Source: Pseudomonas azotoformans
GTDB lineage: Bacteria > Pseudomonadota > Gammaproteobacteria > Pseudomonadales > Pseudomonadaceae
NCBI RefSeq assembly: GCF_001579805.1
Contig: NZ_CP014546.1
Span: 6,572,001-6,636,000 of the forward strand
Reading direction: 5' to 3'
Length of the DNA stretch: 64,000 nt
Shown here: positions 28,641 through 39,000 of the stretch, piece by piece
How the letters are laid out: each line of letters opens with the position of its first letter
How positions within the stretch are numbered: the first letter of the stretch is position 1
The notes under the pieces: generated by a model
What the model saw: the letters and a program-made list of their open reading frames with translations, nothing else
Told to the model about the DNA's origin: nothing
Databases searched by the model: none
Position numbers and translations under genes: made by a program

Positions 28641-29335
28641 CGCCGCCAAAAGCGGCCTGGACAGAGGACTTGCGGCAAACTGCCGGCCCTGACCATCGCA
28701 ATTCATCAGGACGCGAGGCCGTCCTACGGGGCTTTCGCCACCCTGGAAGGCTCAAGATTGTAACAAGCGCAGGTGACATGAGGCCTGAAGCGAGTGCAGA
28801 AAGCAGAGTGAATACTCGCGTTCTGCGCCGATATTTACGGCCAGTTCACAAAGTGCAGTCAGTCTTGGACCAGACCACGGCGAATGCTTCGGAAACAACG
28901 CCTGTTAAGAGCTGAGTGAGAGCGCAACCGCCCACACCTAGTCTTGTTTAGCCATGAGCGTGGACTCCCCATTGGAGAACACGGTAAATGCCAACCCGCT
29001 GCGGATTCTGCGCGCGGCAGCACCCGAATTATCAGGGATACGTGTAGGGTGGAGATGCACAACCGTCGGACCGTGTAGCACTAGGCTTATATTTAGACGC
29101 TTCATCTCGTCCACAGTCGCCGGTTGATTCCTCCTCCTGACCTTAGCTTTTGTTGAAGTGGTGCCTTTGTCACCACCGCTAACAAGCAGGACGCGTCCGT
29201 CGCGATACCGGCCCAATTGGCTGGTTTTTGCTGGACACTGGAGTGGCCAACCACTCTTGACGCACCTGACACCGACCGTGAGAAGTCGTGTGTGCCGAAC
29301 GCCGTTTCCGGCAGCCCGGAAACCGACGGTACAAC
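28641..29335 (+). promoter_or_regulatory. Long rne 5' untranslated region (candidate rne-II autoregulatory RNA)
   Basis: About 695 nt with no supportable gene between the rne promoter and the ATG. It begins with a GCCGC…GCGGC hairpin (28643–28657) and has further paired segments. A conserved structure, the rne-II motif, has been described upstream of Pseudomonas rne and is thought to let RNase E cleave its own mRNA, like the E. coli leader. That this sequence folds into it is inferred from position. Confidence 0.6.
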
Positions 29336-32300
29336 ATGAAAAGAATGCTGATTAACGCAACTCAACCCGAAGAGTTGCGTGTTGCACTGGTAGATGGCCA
29401 ACGCCTCTACGACCTGGACATCGAATCCGGTGCACGCGAGCAAAAGAAGGCCAACATCTATAAAGGCCGTATTACTCGCATCGAACCAAGCCTTGAGGCT
29501 GCCTTTGTCGATTTCGGCTCCGAGCGCCACGGCTTCCTGCCCCTCAAGGAAATCTCCCGCGAATACTTCAAGAAAGCCCCTGAAGGCCGCGTGAACATCA
29601 AGGACGTCCTGAGCGAAGGCCAGGAAGTCATCGTCCAGGTCGAAAAAGAAGAACGTGGCAACAAGGGCGCAGCCCTGACCACGTTCATCAGCCTGGCTGG
29701 CCGTTACCTGGTCCTGATGCCGAACAACCCACGTGCCGGCGGCATTTCCCGTCGCATCGAAGGCGAAGAGCGCAACGAACTGCGCGAAGCGCTGAACGGC
29801 CTGATCGCACCGGCCGACATGGGCCTGATCGTTCGCACTGCAGGCCTGGGCCGCAGCAGCGAAGAAATGCAGTGGGACCTCGACTACCTGCTGCAGCTGT
29901 GGACCGCTATCAAAGAAGCGTCCCTGGATCGTTCCGCGCCGTTCCTGATCTACCAGGAAAGCAACGTGATCATCCGCGCCATCCGCGATTACCTGCGCCA
30001 GGACATCGGCGAAGTGCTGATCGACAGCGTTGAAGCCCAGGACGAAGCCCTGACCTTCATTCGCCAGGTGATGCCGCAGTACGCCAGCAAGATCAAGCTG
30101 TACGAAGACAGCGTTCCGCTGTTCAACCGTTTCCAGATCGAAAGCCAGATCGAGACCGCCTTCCAGCGCGTCGTCGAACTGCCTTCCGGTGGCTCCATCG
30201 TGATCGACCCGACCGAAGCCCTGGTGTCCATCGACATCAACTCGGCACGTGCGACCAAAGGCAGCGACATCGAAGAAACCGCCCTGCAGACCAACCTGGA
30301 AGCGGCTGAAGAAATCGCCCGCCAGCTGCGCCTGCGTGATATCGGCGGCCTGATCGTGATCGACTTCATCGACATGACCCCTGCCAAGAACCAGCGCGCC
30401 GTGGAAGAAAAAGTCCGCGAATGCCTGGAAGCTGACCGTGCCCGCGTACAGGTCGGTCGCATCTCGCGCTTCGGCCTGCTGGAAATGTCCCGTCAGCGCC
30501 TGCGTCCATCCCTGGGCGAGAGCAGCGGCATCGTCTGCCCGCGTTGCAACGGCACCGGCATCATCCGTGACGTTGAATCGCTGTCCCTGGCGATCCTGCG
30601 CCTGATCGAAGAAGAAGCCCTGAAAGACCGCACCGCCGAAGTCCGCGCGCAAGTGCCGATCCCGGTTGCAGCCTTCCTGCTCAACGAAAAACGCAACTCG
30701 ATCACCAAGATCGAACTGCGCACCCGTGCCCGTATCGTCATCCTGCCGAACGATCACCTCGAAACCCCGCACTTCGAAGTGCAACGCCTGCGTGACGACA
30801 GCCCGGAAGCCCACAGCGGCCAGTCCAGCTACGAAATCGCCGCTGCCGCTGCCGAAGTGGAAGAAGTCCAGCCAGCCGCCGCGACCCGCACCCTGGTTCG
30901 CCAGGAAGCTGCAGTCAAGACCGCTCCAGCTCGCGCCAATGCACCGGTTCCAGCTGAAGTTGCAGCACCAGTTGCCGCGCAGGCCGCCCTGCCTGAGCCA
31001 AGCCTGTTCAAAGGCCTGGTGAAGTCGCTGGTCAGCCTGTTCGCCACCAAGGAAGAGCCAGTGGCTCCGGTCGTGGTTGAGAAACCGGCCTCCGAGCGCC
31101 CTGCGCGCAACGAAGAGCGTCGCAACGGTCGCCAACAGAGCCGTAACCGCAACGGTCGCCGTGACGAAGAGCGCAAGCCGCGCGAAGAACGTGCACCGCG
31201 TGAAGAACGCGCTCCACGTGAAGAGCGTGCCCCTCGCGAAGCCCGTGAAGAAACCCCGACCGTAGAACGTGCACCACGCGAAGAGCGCGCACCACGTACT
31301 CCGCGTGCCCCACGTGAAGACCGCAAGCCACGTGGCGAGCGTGAAGAACGTGTGCGTGAACTGCGTGAGCCGCTGGACGCAGCCCCTGCTGCCGTAGCCG
31401 GTGCCGCCGCTGCTACCGAAGAGCGCCCAGCTCGCCAGCCGCGTGAAGAGCGTGCGCCACGTGAAGAGCGCCAACCTCGCGCCCCGCGTGAAGAGCGTCA
31501 ACCGCGTGCCGAACAAGCCGCTGCCGCCAGCGAAGAAGAAGTGCTGACCGGTGAAGAGCAACTGCAGGAAGACGGTCAGGAAGGCGCCGAAGGCGATCGT
31601 CCACGCCGCCGCTCCCGTGGCCAGCGTCGTCGCAGCAACCGTCGTGAGCGTCAACGTGATGCCAACGGCAACGTGATCGAAGGCTCGGAAGAGACCGGCG
31701 AAAACGCAGAAGCCGCGACCGGCGAACCGACTGGCGCCGAACTGGCTGCCGGCCTGGCCGTTACCGCGGCTGTTGCCAGCTCGGTCATCAGCGCTCCTGC
31801 TGAAGCCCAGGCTCACGAGCAGGCTGAACGCGCTACTGCTGCTGTCGAAGAAACCGTAGTGGTTGAAGCACCTGCTGCCGAGGCCCCAGTGGTTGAAGCG
31901 CCGGTTGTTGAAGCACCAGCAGTTGAAGCGCCAGTTGTAGAGACACCGGTTGTCGAAGCCACTACCCCAATCGAAGCACCGGCTGTTCCGGAAGTGGAAG
32001 TTGCCCAGGCACCTGAAGCCCAACCAGAAGTTGAAGTGGCGGTCGTTGAGCCTGAGCCAGTGGTTGAAGCGATTGTCGAAGCACCGGTTGTCGAAGCCGC
32101 TCCAGAAGTTCGTGAAGTTCGTGAAGAACAGACCGCCTTCCAATGGACTGCCGAGCCAGCCGCTCCGGTTGAAGCGCCAGAACCTGCCCCAGTGGTAGAA
32201 GAAGCGCCGGCACCGGTTGCCGAAGTCGTGGTTACCGAGCCAGCCCCAGTGGTTGAGCCTGCTCCGGTCGTTGAACCTGCGCCCGTGGTTGAAGCACCGG

Positions 32301-32476
32301 TCGTTGCCGAAGTGGCAGCGCCAGTGGTTGAAGCCGCACCGGTCAGCGCCCTGACTGAAAACGGCCGTGCACCGAACGACCCACGTGAAGTGCGTCGTCG
32401 TCGCAAGGAAGCTGAAGCCGCAGCAGCTGCTGCCGCGGCACGGGAAGCAGAACACGAGAGCAAACCTCTCGCCTGA
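29336..32476 (+). CDS. rne: Ribonuclease E
   Basis: From the ATG at 29336, 1046 residues. The N-terminal half has the S1 RNA-binding domain, the 5' sensor, catalytic Asp residues in [13 protein letters not shown] (near 303) and [11 protein letters not shown] (near 346) and the Zn-link CPRCNGTG (near 404–407). The C-terminal half is a disordered scaffold: Arg-rich blocks with repeated APREER and a long run of VVEAP-type repeats, then [14 protein letters not shown]. RNase E starts mRNA decay and processes rRNA and tRNA on the inner membrane. It ends in a strong terminator. Confidence 0.97.
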   Translation: MKRMLINATQPEELRVALVDGQRLYDLDIESGAREQKKANIYKGRITRIEPSLEAAFVDFGSERHGFLPLKEISREYFKKAPEGRVNIKDVLSEGQEVIVQVEKEERGNKGAALTTFISLAGRYLVLMPNNPRAGGISRRIEGEERNELREALNGLIAPADMGLIVRTAGLGRSSEEMQWDLDYLLQLWTAIKEASLDRSAPFLIYQESNVIIRAIRDYLRQDIGEVLIDSVEAQDEALTFIRQVMPQYASKIKLYEDSVPLFNRFQIESQIETAFQRVVELPSGGSIVIDPTEALVSIDINSARATKGSDIEETALQTNLEAAEEIARQLRLRDIGGLIVIDFIDMTPAKNQRAVEEKVRECLEADRARVQVGRISRFGLLEMSRQRLRPSLGESSGIVCPRCNGTGIIRDVESLSLAILRLIEEEALKDRTAEVRAQVPIPVAAFLLNEKRNSITKIELRTRARIVILPNDHLETPHFEVQRLRDDSPEAHSGQSSYEIAAAAAEVEEVQPAAATRTLVRQEAAVKTAPARANAPVPAEVAAPVAAQAALPEPSLFKGLVKSLVSLFATKEEPVAPVVVEKPASERPARNEERRNGRQQSRNRNGRRDEERKPREERAPREERAPREERAPREAREETPTVERAPREERAPRTPRAPREDRKPRGEREERVRELREPLDAAPAAVAGAAAATEERPARQPREERAPREERQPRAPREERQPRAEQAAAASEEEVLTGEEQLQEDGQEGAEGDRPRRRSRGQRRRSNRRERQRDANGNVIEGSEETGENAEAATGEPTGAELAAGLAVTAAVASSVISAPAEAQAHEQAERATAAVEETVVVEAPAAEAPVVEAPVVEAPAVEAPVVETPVVEATTPIEAPAVPEVEVAQAPEAQPEVEVAVVEPEPVVEAIVEAPVVEAAPEVREVREEQTAFQWTAEPAAPVEAPEPAPVVEEAPAPVAEVVVTEPAPVVEPAPVVEPAPVVEAPVVAEVAAPVVEAAPVSALTENGRAPNDPREVRRRRKEAEAAAAAAAAREAEHESKPLA

Positions 32477-32490
32477 TTCGAGCAGCCACT

Positions 32491-32527
32491 AAAAAGCCCC
32501 GCCTGAGTGATCAGGCGGGGCTTTTTT
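32491..32527 (+). terminator. Terminator of rne
   Basis: Perfect 11 bp stem AGCCCCGCCTGA/TCAGGCGGGGCT with GTGA loop and a T6 run; it can also serve the opposing MobA-like gene. Confidence 0.9.
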
Positions 32528-32539
32528 ATGTGTGCTCGG

Positions 32540-33124
32540 TCAGGAGTAGCGCAACAACGCTGGCACATCCACATCCCATAACACGCCGGGGTCATCTACT
32601 GGCACCTCCCACACCGTCGCCTGAGCAAACAACGGCTTGGCGCCACGACCCCCCGTCAAGGCCATCAGCCCAGGCCCCAATGCCTGGCCAAACGCCACGG
32701 GATGCCCGTAGCGCCCATCCTGCACCGGCACGCTGATACCGCCCGCCTCCAGCCCCTCGATCACCCGTTCAATACTCGACGACCGGATAAACGGCATATC
32801 CCCCAGCACCACCAACCAGCCGTCTGCCGCACCACTGGCCGCAACCGCCGCTGCAATACTGTCGCCCATACCAGCCGAACGCAGCAGCAGGACGTCACAA
32901 CCATAGGCTTCGGCCAACCGAATGACATCCGCACGATCAGGTGACGTCACCACCCAACGCCTCACGACGCGCTCAGGCAAGTTCACCAGCACCTGCTCGA
33001 TCACCGGCCGCACCACGCCGTCCAGGCCAACGCAATCCGCCAACAACTTATCCTGGTCCGCCCCGGCTTCAGCGCGGAAACGACTGCCCTGCCCTGCCGC
33101 CAGCACAATCGCCGTGACGGTCAC
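32540..33124 (-). CDS. MobA/MocA-like molybdenum-cofactor nucleotidyltransferase
   Basis: A 194-residue nucleotidyltransferase with the nucleotide loop IVLAAGQGSRF at residues 6–16 and the metal-binding VVLGDMPFI. It resembles MocA, which attaches CMP to molybdopterin for xanthine-dehydrogenase-type enzymes. It overlaps the XdhC-like gene by 4 bp (ATGA). No molybdoenzyme gene lies next to the pair, so its target enzyme is elsewhere. Confidence 0.82.
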   Translation of the reverse strand: MTVTAIVLAAGQGSRFRAEAGADQDKLLADCVGLDGVVRPVIEQVLVNLPERVVRRWVVTSPDRADVIRLAEAYGCDVLLLRSAGMGDSIAAAVAASGAADGWLVVLGDMPFIRSSSIERVIEGLEAGGISVPVQDGRYGHPVAFGQALGPGLMALTGGRGAKPLFAQATVWEVPVDDPGVLWDVDVPALLRYS

Positions 33125-34107
33125 TCTGCGACCGCCGGCAACGGCTTCTTCTGCATCGGCGCTACACCGTTCTTGATCGCGACAATTTCCGCCATCAACG
33201 ACAACGCGATTTCGGCCGGCGTGTGGCTGCCGATATGCAAGCCAATCGGCCCGTGCAGGCGCGCAATCGCCTCGACGGATAAGCCAAGCGCTGCCAGGTT
33301 TTCCCGGCGTTTCTGGGTGTTGACCCGCGAACCCAGGGCGCCAATGTAGAACGCCGAGGAATTCAGTGCCGTGAGCAACGCCATATCATCCAGACGCGGG
33401 TCATGGGTGAGGCAGACGATGGCCGTACGCTCATCGGTCTGGATGTTCAGCACCGCCTCATCGGGCATGCCCGGCACAAAGCGACCGTGCTGTTCTTCCC
33501 AGCCGTAGACGAACTCGTCGCGGGGGTCGCAGATCAACACTTCGAAATCCAGCAAACGCGCCATTTCCGCCACATAACGTGACAGTTGGCCGGCGCCGAT
33601 CAGCAGCAGGCGCCAGCGCGGGCCGTAGATGGCGCGCAAGCGTTCGCCGTCGAAGGTCACGACATCAGTCTTGCTCGCGTCGCTCAGGGTGACTTTGCCA
33701 CTGGTCAGTTCCAGCTCACGTGCGACGATCTGATGATCTTCACATCGCGCCAGCAAGTCGGCTACCCACGCCCACTCGTCCACGCGCTCCTCGGTCAGGC
33801 GCAGGGTGCCACCACATGGCAGGCCAAAACGCGCGGCTTCATCGCGGGTAACGCCATAGGTGACCAACTGCACCGGTGGCCCGTCTTCGGGCAAGCGACC
33901 ATCCTGCAGGCGTGCAATCAAGTCATCCTCGATGCAACCGCCCGACACCGAACCGATCACCACACCGTCGCCACGCAACGCCAGCATGGCTCCCGGCGGC
34001 CGTGGTGCGCTGCCCCAGGTCTGGACCACGCTGTACAACACCACTCGCTGCCCGGCGCGGCGCCATTCGAGCACGCTGCGCAGGACATTCAAATCAACAC
34101 TGTCCAC
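33121..34107 (-). CDS. XdhC-family protein (molybdoenzyme maturation factor)
   Basis: From the GTG at 34107, which is preceded by AGGAGG at good spacing, 328 residues. The N-terminal XdhC/CoxI domain has GSAPRPPGAMLAL and VSGGCIEDDLIARL; the C-terminal Rossmann domain has LLLIGAGQLSRYVAEMA and IGALGSRVNTQKRRENL. XdhC proteins bind the molybdenum cofactor and help its sulfuration before insertion. It forms a pair with the MocA-like gene. Confidence 0.87.
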   Translation of the reverse strand: MDSVDLNVLRSVLEWRRAGQRVVLYSVVQTWGSAPRPPGAMLALRGDGVVIGSVSGGCIEDDLIARLQDGRLPEDGPPVQLVTYGVTRDEAARFGLPCGGTLRLTEERVDEWAWVADLLARCEDHQIVARELELTSGKVTLSDASKTDVVTFDGERLRAIYGPRWRLLLIGAGQLSRYVAEMARLLDFEVLICDPRDEFVYGWEEQHGRFVPGMPDEAVLNIQTDERTAIVCLTHDPRLDDMALLTALNSSAFYIGALGSRVNTQKRRENLAALGLSVEAIARLHGPIGLHIGSHTPAEIALSLMAEIVAIKNGVAPMQKKPLPAVAE

Positions 34108-34182
34108 ATAACCTCCTGCAAGCGTCACAACCGATTCACTTACTGTAAAACAAAAGCCGCCAAAGTAATGCGCCAGAAACGC

Positions 34183-34209
34183 AAACGCCCCGAACCAGTC
34201 GGGGCGTTT
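34183..34209 (-). terminator. Terminator of dctA
   Basis: Stem AAACGCCCCGA/TCGGGGCGTTT with a short loop, placed about 38 bp after the dctA stop on the minus strand. The T tail is short. Confidence 0.75.
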
Positions 34210-34246
34210 GTGGGTTGCTGTGGCGTCTGGTTACGCCAGCAGCGGC

Positions 34247-35578
34247 TTACTTGACGACAGGTGCAGGGCCTTCGGCCACGCCCAGGTCGTCCAGCTCGCG
34301 GGTTTCCGAGATACCGGTACCGCCGGACGCCAGCTCGCTTTGCAGCTTGTCGGTGTCCAGTTCCTTGACCCACTTGGCCACAACGATGGTAGCAACGGCA
34401 TTACCCACCAGGTTGGTCAGCGCGCGGGCTTCGGACATGAAGCGGTCGATACCCAAGATCAGCGCCAGGCCAGCAACCGGCAGGTGGCCTACGGCCGACA
34501 AGGTCGCAGCCAGTACGATGAAGCCCGAACCGGTCACGCCAGCAGCGCCTTTGGAGGACAGCAGCAGCACCAGCAGCAGGGTGATCTGGTGGGTGATGTC
34601 CATGTGGGTGTCAGTCGCCTGGGCGATGAACACGGCAGCCATGGTCAGGTAGATCGAAGTACCGTCGAGGTTGAACGAGTAGCCAGTTGGAATCACCAGG
34701 CCTACTACGGATTTCTTCGCGCCCAGACGCTCCATCTTGATCAGCATGCGTGGCAGTGCGGATTCCGAGGAGGAAGTACCCAGTACGATCAGCAGCTCTT
34801 CACGGATGTAGCGGATCAGTTTGATCACACTGAAACCGTGAGCGCGGCAGATACCGCCCAGCACTATCAGTACGAACAGGATGCACGTGATGTAGAAGCA
34901 GATCATCAGCTGGCCCAACTGCACCAGCGAACCTACGCCGTAGGCACCGATGGTGAACGCCATGGCGCCCAGGGCACCGATTGGCGCGAGCTTCATGATC
35001 ATGTTGATGATGTTGAACATCACGTGGGCGAAGCGATCGATGAAGTCCAAGACCGGCTTGCCGTAGGCACCCAGGCGATGCAGGGCGAAACCGAAGATCA
35101 CCGAGAACATCAGCACTTGCAGGATGTCGCCGTTGGCGAAGGCGCCGACGATGGTGTTAGGGATCACGTTGAGGATAAAGCCGACGATGCTCTGGTCTTT
35201 ACCGGCAGTGACGTAGGCCGCCACTTTGGAGGCATCCAGGGTCGCTACGTCGATGTGCATGCCGGCGCCCGGCTGCACAACGTTGACCACGATCAGGCCG
35301 ATCAGCAGTGCGATAGTCGAAACGATTTCGAAGTACAGCAGCGCGTAGCCGCCGGTTTTGCCGACCGATTTCATGCTTTGCATGCCAGCGATGCCGCTGA
35401 CAACGGTGCAGAAGATGATCGGGGCGATGACCATTTTGATCAGTTTGATGAACCCGTCACCCAGCGGCTTGAGGGCCACACCGGTCTGCGGGTAGAAGTG
35501 ACCGAGCAAAATACCGATTACGATTGCAACGATCACCTGGAAGTACAGGGATTTGTAGATTGGCTGACGAGTCGTCAT
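34247..35578 (-). CDS. dctA: C4-dicarboxylate transporter DctA
   Basis: From the ATG at 35578 with GAGGAA upstream, 443 residues. The protein matches the DAACS family: [17 protein letters not shown], the serine-rich re-entrant loop [10 protein letters not shown] and the NLDGTSIY motif. It imports succinate, fumarate and malate with protons. Its sigma54 promoter and twin upstream palindromes point to control by a DctB/DctD-type system, whose genes are not in the window. Confidence 0.95.
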   Translation of the reverse strand: MTTRQPIYKSLYFQVIVAIVIGILLGHFYPQTGVALKPLGDGFIKLIKMVIAPIIFCTVVSGIAGMQSMKSVGKTGGYALLYFEIVSTIALLIGLIVVNVVQPGAGMHIDVATLDASKVAAYVTAGKDQSIVGFILNVIPNTIVGAFANGDILQVLMFSVIFGFALHRLGAYGKPVLDFIDRFAHVMFNIINMIMKLAPIGALGAMAFTIGAYGVGSLVQLGQLMICFYITCILFVLIVLGGICRAHGFSVIKLIRYIREELLIVLGTSSSESALPRMLIKMERLGAKKSVVGLVIPTGYSFNLDGTSIYLTMAAVFIAQATDTHMDITHQITLLLVLLLSSKGAAGVTGSGFIVLAATLSAVGHLPVAGLALILGIDRFMSEARALTNLVGNAVATIVVAKWVKELDTDKLQSELASGGTGISETRELDDLGVAEGPAPVVK

Positions 35579-35713
35579 TGCAAAGTTCCTCAATCGTCCC
35601 GTGTGGCAAATATCCGCCGTTGCCCACGACACTTGAATTGCGAACCCTCCTGCACTGGAGGGATTTGTTGTTTGCGAGATCTGTAAGACCAGGCCTGCGC
35701 TGTAATCCTTATC

Positions 35714-35728
35714 GCAAACGCCGTGCCA
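35714..35728 (-). promoter_or_regulatory. sigma54 promoter of dctA
   Basis: On the minus strand TGGCACGGCGTTTGC matches the −24/−12 consensus at every key base (GG and GC 10 bp apart). The expected start is near 35702, 124 nt before the ATG. Confidence 0.85.
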
Positions 35729-35806
35729 CTTTGCTGAAAAACCTTAGAGGCCTTTAGACATCAGGGCTGGAGGTTTTCAGGCACCCTCCCAAGCGCCAAA
35801 GCAGGT

Positions 35807-35861
35807 GGCGGATTTCCGCCCACTCAACCAATCCCGTCCTACAATTTGGCGGATATCCGCC
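35807..35861. promoter_or_regulatory. Twin palindromes upstream of the dctA promoter (enhancer-binding sites)
   Basis: GGCGGATTTCCGCC (35807–35820) and GGCGGATATCCGCC (35848–35861), centres 41 bp apart and about 85–125 bp upstream of the −24 element. This is the layout of DctD upstream activating sites. The AraC gene starts at 35917, so the sites may also touch its promoter. Confidence 0.7.
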
Positions 35862-35916
35862 TTGTGACCCCCTCCGGGGATGGCTACCATCGCCACTCCA
35901 AGGACGAGGCCTTCGC

Positions 35917-36915
35917 ATGCGTGAACGTACCATCGCCAGTCATTACGCCAGGGCCGCCCTGGGCGGGGCGCGTCGGGCCGGCTATGACTGCTCGGGCCTG
36001 CTGCAACAGGTAGCCATCACCCCGGAGTTGCTGACCGAACCCCGCGCCCGCATCGCCCCGGAGCAGTTCACCCGCCTGCTGCAAATGCTCTGGCTGGCAC
36101 TGGACGACGAATACCTGGGATTCGCCGACGGCCCGAGTAAACGCGGCACCTTTGCCATGATGTGCCACGCGCTGATCCACTGCCGCACCTTGGAGAAGGC
36201 TCTGGAACGCGGCTTATTATTTTATAGCCTATTCCCGCAAGGCCCGCGCTGGCAGCTGACACGCGAAGGCGAAATGGCCCGCTTGAGCCTGGACGACTCG
36301 CAGTTGTGGGACCCGGATCATTTCTTGAGTGAGTGCCTGCTAGTGATCTGGCATCGCTTGGGCAGTTGGCTGATCGGCCAACGTATCCGGCTGCATCAAG
36401 CCACTTTCAGTTACCCCATGCCTGCACACGCCAGCGAATATGACCTGCTGTTTCCCTGCGCCCAGGTGTTCGGTGCACCGAACAGCAGCCTGGTGTTTCC
36501 CGCGCGCTACCTGAGCCTGCCGTTGTTGCAGGACGAACGCACACTCAAGCACTTCCTGGAACGCTCCCCCGCCGACTTGCTCTCTCGGCCGGACGAAGGC
36601 GACAGCTTGAGCAGCCAACTTCGCCGCCTGCTCAGCCGCGACCGCACGCCCTGGCCGGACCTGGAAGCCGTGGCCCAACACCTGCACATCAGCCCGCAGA
36701 CCCTGCGCAGGCATTTGCGCGAAGAAGGCACCAGCTTTCAGGCACTCAAGGATGAGCTGCGGCGGGACATCGCCATCTATCATCTGGGCCGGGCGGATTT
36801 GTCATTGCAGGAGATTGCCGAGCAGCTCGGGTTTTCCGAACCGTCGGCGTTTCATCGGGCGTTCAAGAAGTGGACGGGGCTGACGCCGGGGGCTTATCGG
36901 GCCCAAGAGAGCTAG
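35917..36915 (+). CDS. AraC-family transcriptional regulator
   Basis: A 332-residue regulator. The N-terminal 190 residues form the arabinose-binding-like domain seen in OruR-type proteins (opening SHYARAALGGARRAG), and the C-terminal AraC domain has both helix-turn-helices: DLEAVAQHLHISPQTLRRHL and LSLQEIAEQLGFSEPSAFHR. It is divergent from dctA. Whether it regulates dctA is not shown; many OruR-like proteins control amino-acid or dicarboxylate use. Confidence 0.87.
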   Translation: MRERTIASHYARAALGGARRAGYDCSGLLQQVAITPELLTEPRARIAPEQFTRLLQMLWLALDDEYLGFADGPSKRGTFAMMCHALIHCRTLEKALERGLLFYSLFPQGPRWQLTREGEMARLSLDDSQLWDPDHFLSECLLVIWHRLGSWLIGQRIRLHQATFSYPMPAHASEYDLLFPCAQVFGAPNSSLVFPARYLSLPLLQDERTLKHFLERSPADLLSRPDEGDSLSSQLRRLLSRDRTPWPDLEAVAQHLHISPQTLRRHLREEGTSFQALKDELRRDIAIYHLGRADLSLQEIAEQLGFSEPSAFHRAFKKWTGLTPGAYRAQES

Positions 36916-36961
36916 AGGAAAAAGTTATCTCTGTGGTGAGCGGGCTCACCACAAAAACCGA

Positions 36962-38308
36962 TCAAACGGCGGGGAAGTGAATCTTGAACGCAGCGCCGCC
37001 CAACGGCGAATCACCCAAGGTCAGCCGCGCGCCATAGCTTTCAATGATGTCCTTGACCACCGCCAACCCAATACCTTGCCCCGGATGCTGGCGATCAAGC
37101 CGCTCGCCCCGCTGCAGAATCCTTGCCCGCTGATCCGGCGGCACACCGGGGCCATCATCTTCAATACACAGCTCACTGCCTTCGAGGTTTTCCACGAAGC
37201 TGATGCGCACTTCGCCCAAACACAGGCGGTAGGCGTTTTCCAGCAGGTTGCCGAGCAACTCCAGCAAGGCGCCCTTCTCGATCGGCACGTCGCACTCTTC
37301 CGGCAGTTCAAAGGACACGGTGACACGCTTGTCGCGGTAAACCTTGTCCAGCGTATCGCACAAGCTTTGCAGCACCGGCTCCAAGCGCACCTGGTGCCGC
37401 ACCAAGCCACTTTTACGCAGGCTGGCACGTTGCAACTGGTAGCTGATCTGCTGGCTCATGCGCTCGATCTGCGATTGCAGCACCCAGGCCTGGTCGCGGT
37501 CTTCCGGGCGCTGGGCCATGTCTTCGCTCACACCTTGCAGTACGGCGAGCGGGGTTTTCAGGCTGTGGGCCAGGTCGTCGAGGGAATCGCGGTAACGCGC
37601 CCGTTGCTCACGCTCGCTGTGCAGCAAGCGGTTGAGGGAGCCGGTAAGGCGCAGCAGTTCGCGAGGGTGTTGTTCGGACAGGCTCTCGCGGGTGCCGCCT
37701 TCGATCTGGTCGAGTTCCTGGCTCAGCCGTCGCAGCGCCTGCAACCCCCAGGTCAGGCCCAGCCACAGCAACGTCAGCAGCACCAGCAAGGCCGCACCGA
37801 AGCCCAGGTAGAGGTTTTCGCGCAGGCCTTCGAGGGTCAGTTGGTATTCGCGCACCGGTTGCAGGGCGACAATACTGAAGGCCGCGCTCTTGCCGCCGAG
37901 CAGCCTGACCTCCACGTCATAAACAAAGAACTCCTGACCGTTGGCCTCGCGAATCCGCGCAAATTCATTGCCGCGCCCGTCGTAGCGCGGTTTGTAGTTG
38001 ATATTTTCTTCCTTGGTCGCCCGCGAACGCCACACCAAGTGGCCTTCACGGTCGTAGATATAGCCGAGCAGGCGGCTGTCAGTGAGATTGAAGCGTTCGT
38101 CCGGCAACTGCGCTGGCATCAGCAGGCGGTTGTTTTCGACCCGCGCGGCAGAGATCAGCGTGGTGACGTCCGAGGCCAGGCGCTGCTCGATGGAATCCTG
38201 CAACGCCAGGCTGAACGCCCCTTGCATGGCCGGCAACAAGCCCAGCATGAACAGCACGGCCAGGGTCGCGGCCGCCAGCATCAAGCGCACGCGTAGCGAG
38301 CGAATCAA
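36962..38308 (-). CDS. phoQ: Sensor histidine kinase PhoQ
   Basis: A 448-residue kinase with membrane helices at about 8–30 and 168–190, an acidic-containing periplasmic domain between them, a HAMP region and the phosphorylation site His248 in LAHSLKTPLAVL. The ATP-binding motifs are NLLENAYRL, EDDGPGVPP and GQGIGLAVV. PhoQ senses low Mg2+ and cationic peptides and phosphorylates PhoP. It overlaps phoP by 4 bp. Confidence 0.92.
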   Translation of the reverse strand: MIRSLRVRLMLAAATLAVLFMLGLLPAMQGAFSLALQDSIEQRLASDVTTLISAARVENNRLLMPAQLPDERFNLTDSRLLGYIYDREGHLVWRSRATKEENINYKPRYDGRGNEFARIREANGQEFFVYDVEVRLLGGKSAAFSIVALQPVREYQLTLEGLRENLYLGFGAALLVLLTLLWLGLTWGLQALRRLSQELDQIEGGTRESLSEQHPRELLRLTGSLNRLLHSEREQRARYRDSLDDLAHSLKTPLAVLQGVSEDMAQRPEDRDQAWVLQSQIERMSQQISYQLQRASLRKSGLVRHQVRLEPVLQSLCDTLDKVYRDKRVTVSFELPEECDVPIEKGALLELLGNLLENAYRLCLGEVRISFVENLEGSELCIEDDGPGVPPDQRARILQRGERLDRQHPGQGIGLAVVKDIIESYGARLTLGDSPLGGAAFKIHFPAV

Positions 38309-38979
38309 CGGCAGCGCTCATTGAACAGGTAGCCCAGGCCACGCACCGTGTCGATTGGCTTGAACCCGGCCGGGCCTTCCAGCTTACGACGCAGGCGGCC
38401 GACCAGCACTTCGATGACATTCGGATCGCGCTCGTCGTCATCGGGATAGAGCTGTTCCATCAAGCGGTCCTTGGCCACCACTTGCTGGTGGTGACGCATC
38501 AGGTACTCAAGGATTCGGTATTCGTAGGCCGTCAGCGCCAGGGGCTGTTCGTCGAGGGACGCCTGCTTGCGGTTGAGGTCCAGCAGCAGCGGGCCTGCGA
38601 CAATCGTCGACTGGGTAAAGCCACTGGAGCGGCGCAACAACGCGTTCATCCGCGCCTCCAGCTCTTCGAACTGGAACGGCTTGACCACGTAGTCGTCGGC
38701 ACCGGCCGCCAGGCCTTCGACCTTGTCCTGCCAGTTGCCACGGGCGGTGAGGATCAGGATCGGGAAGGTCTTGGCCTGGGTGCGCAGTTGGCGGATCAGG
38801 TCCAGGCCGCCCATGCCGGGCAGGCCCAGGTCGATGATCGCCAGGTCATGGTTGAACTGGCCGGTCTGGTACAGGGCCTCTTCGGCATTGGCCACGGCCT
38901 CGACCACATGCCCGCTGTCGGTCAGGCGGGTCAACAGGTGATGACGCAGCAGCGCCTCATCTTCCACCACCAGCAATTT
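38305..38979 (-). CDS. phoP: Response regulator PhoP
   Basis: From MKLLVVEDEA at 38979, 224 residues. The receiver domain has Asp51 as phosphoacceptor and the switch lysine in DDYVVKPFQFEE; the C-terminal OmpR-type winged helix ends VLVGRLRRKLE…DTVRGLGYLF. The sequence is very close to P. aeruginosa PhoP, as remembered. It activates Mg2+-starvation and lipid A modification genes. The small secreted gene lies 22 bp upstream and the box array is in front of that. Confidence 0.94.
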   Translation of the reverse strand, partial: KLLVVEDEALLRHHLLTRLTDSGHVVEAVANAEEALYQTGQFNHDLAIIDLGLPGMGGLDLIRQLRTQAKTFPILILTARGNWQDKVEGLAAGADDYVVKPFQFEELEARMNALLRRSSGFTQSTIVAGPLLLDLNRKQASLDEQPLALTAYEYRILEYLMRHHQQVVAKDRLMEQLYPDDDERDPNVIEVLVGRLRRKLEGPAGFKPIDTVRGLGYLFNERCR

Positions 38980-39000
38980 CATAAGGCTCTCCAAAGCAAA

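Noticed and set aside
29102..32455. 1117-codon open frame antisense to rne
   Set aside because: It is a shadow produced by the codon bias and repeats of rne; composition is Phe/Gly/Arg-rich nonsense and rne itself is certain.
34208..35686. 492-codon plus-strand frame opposite dctA
   Set aside because: His/Asp/Gln-rich shadow; DctA on the other strand has all family motifs.
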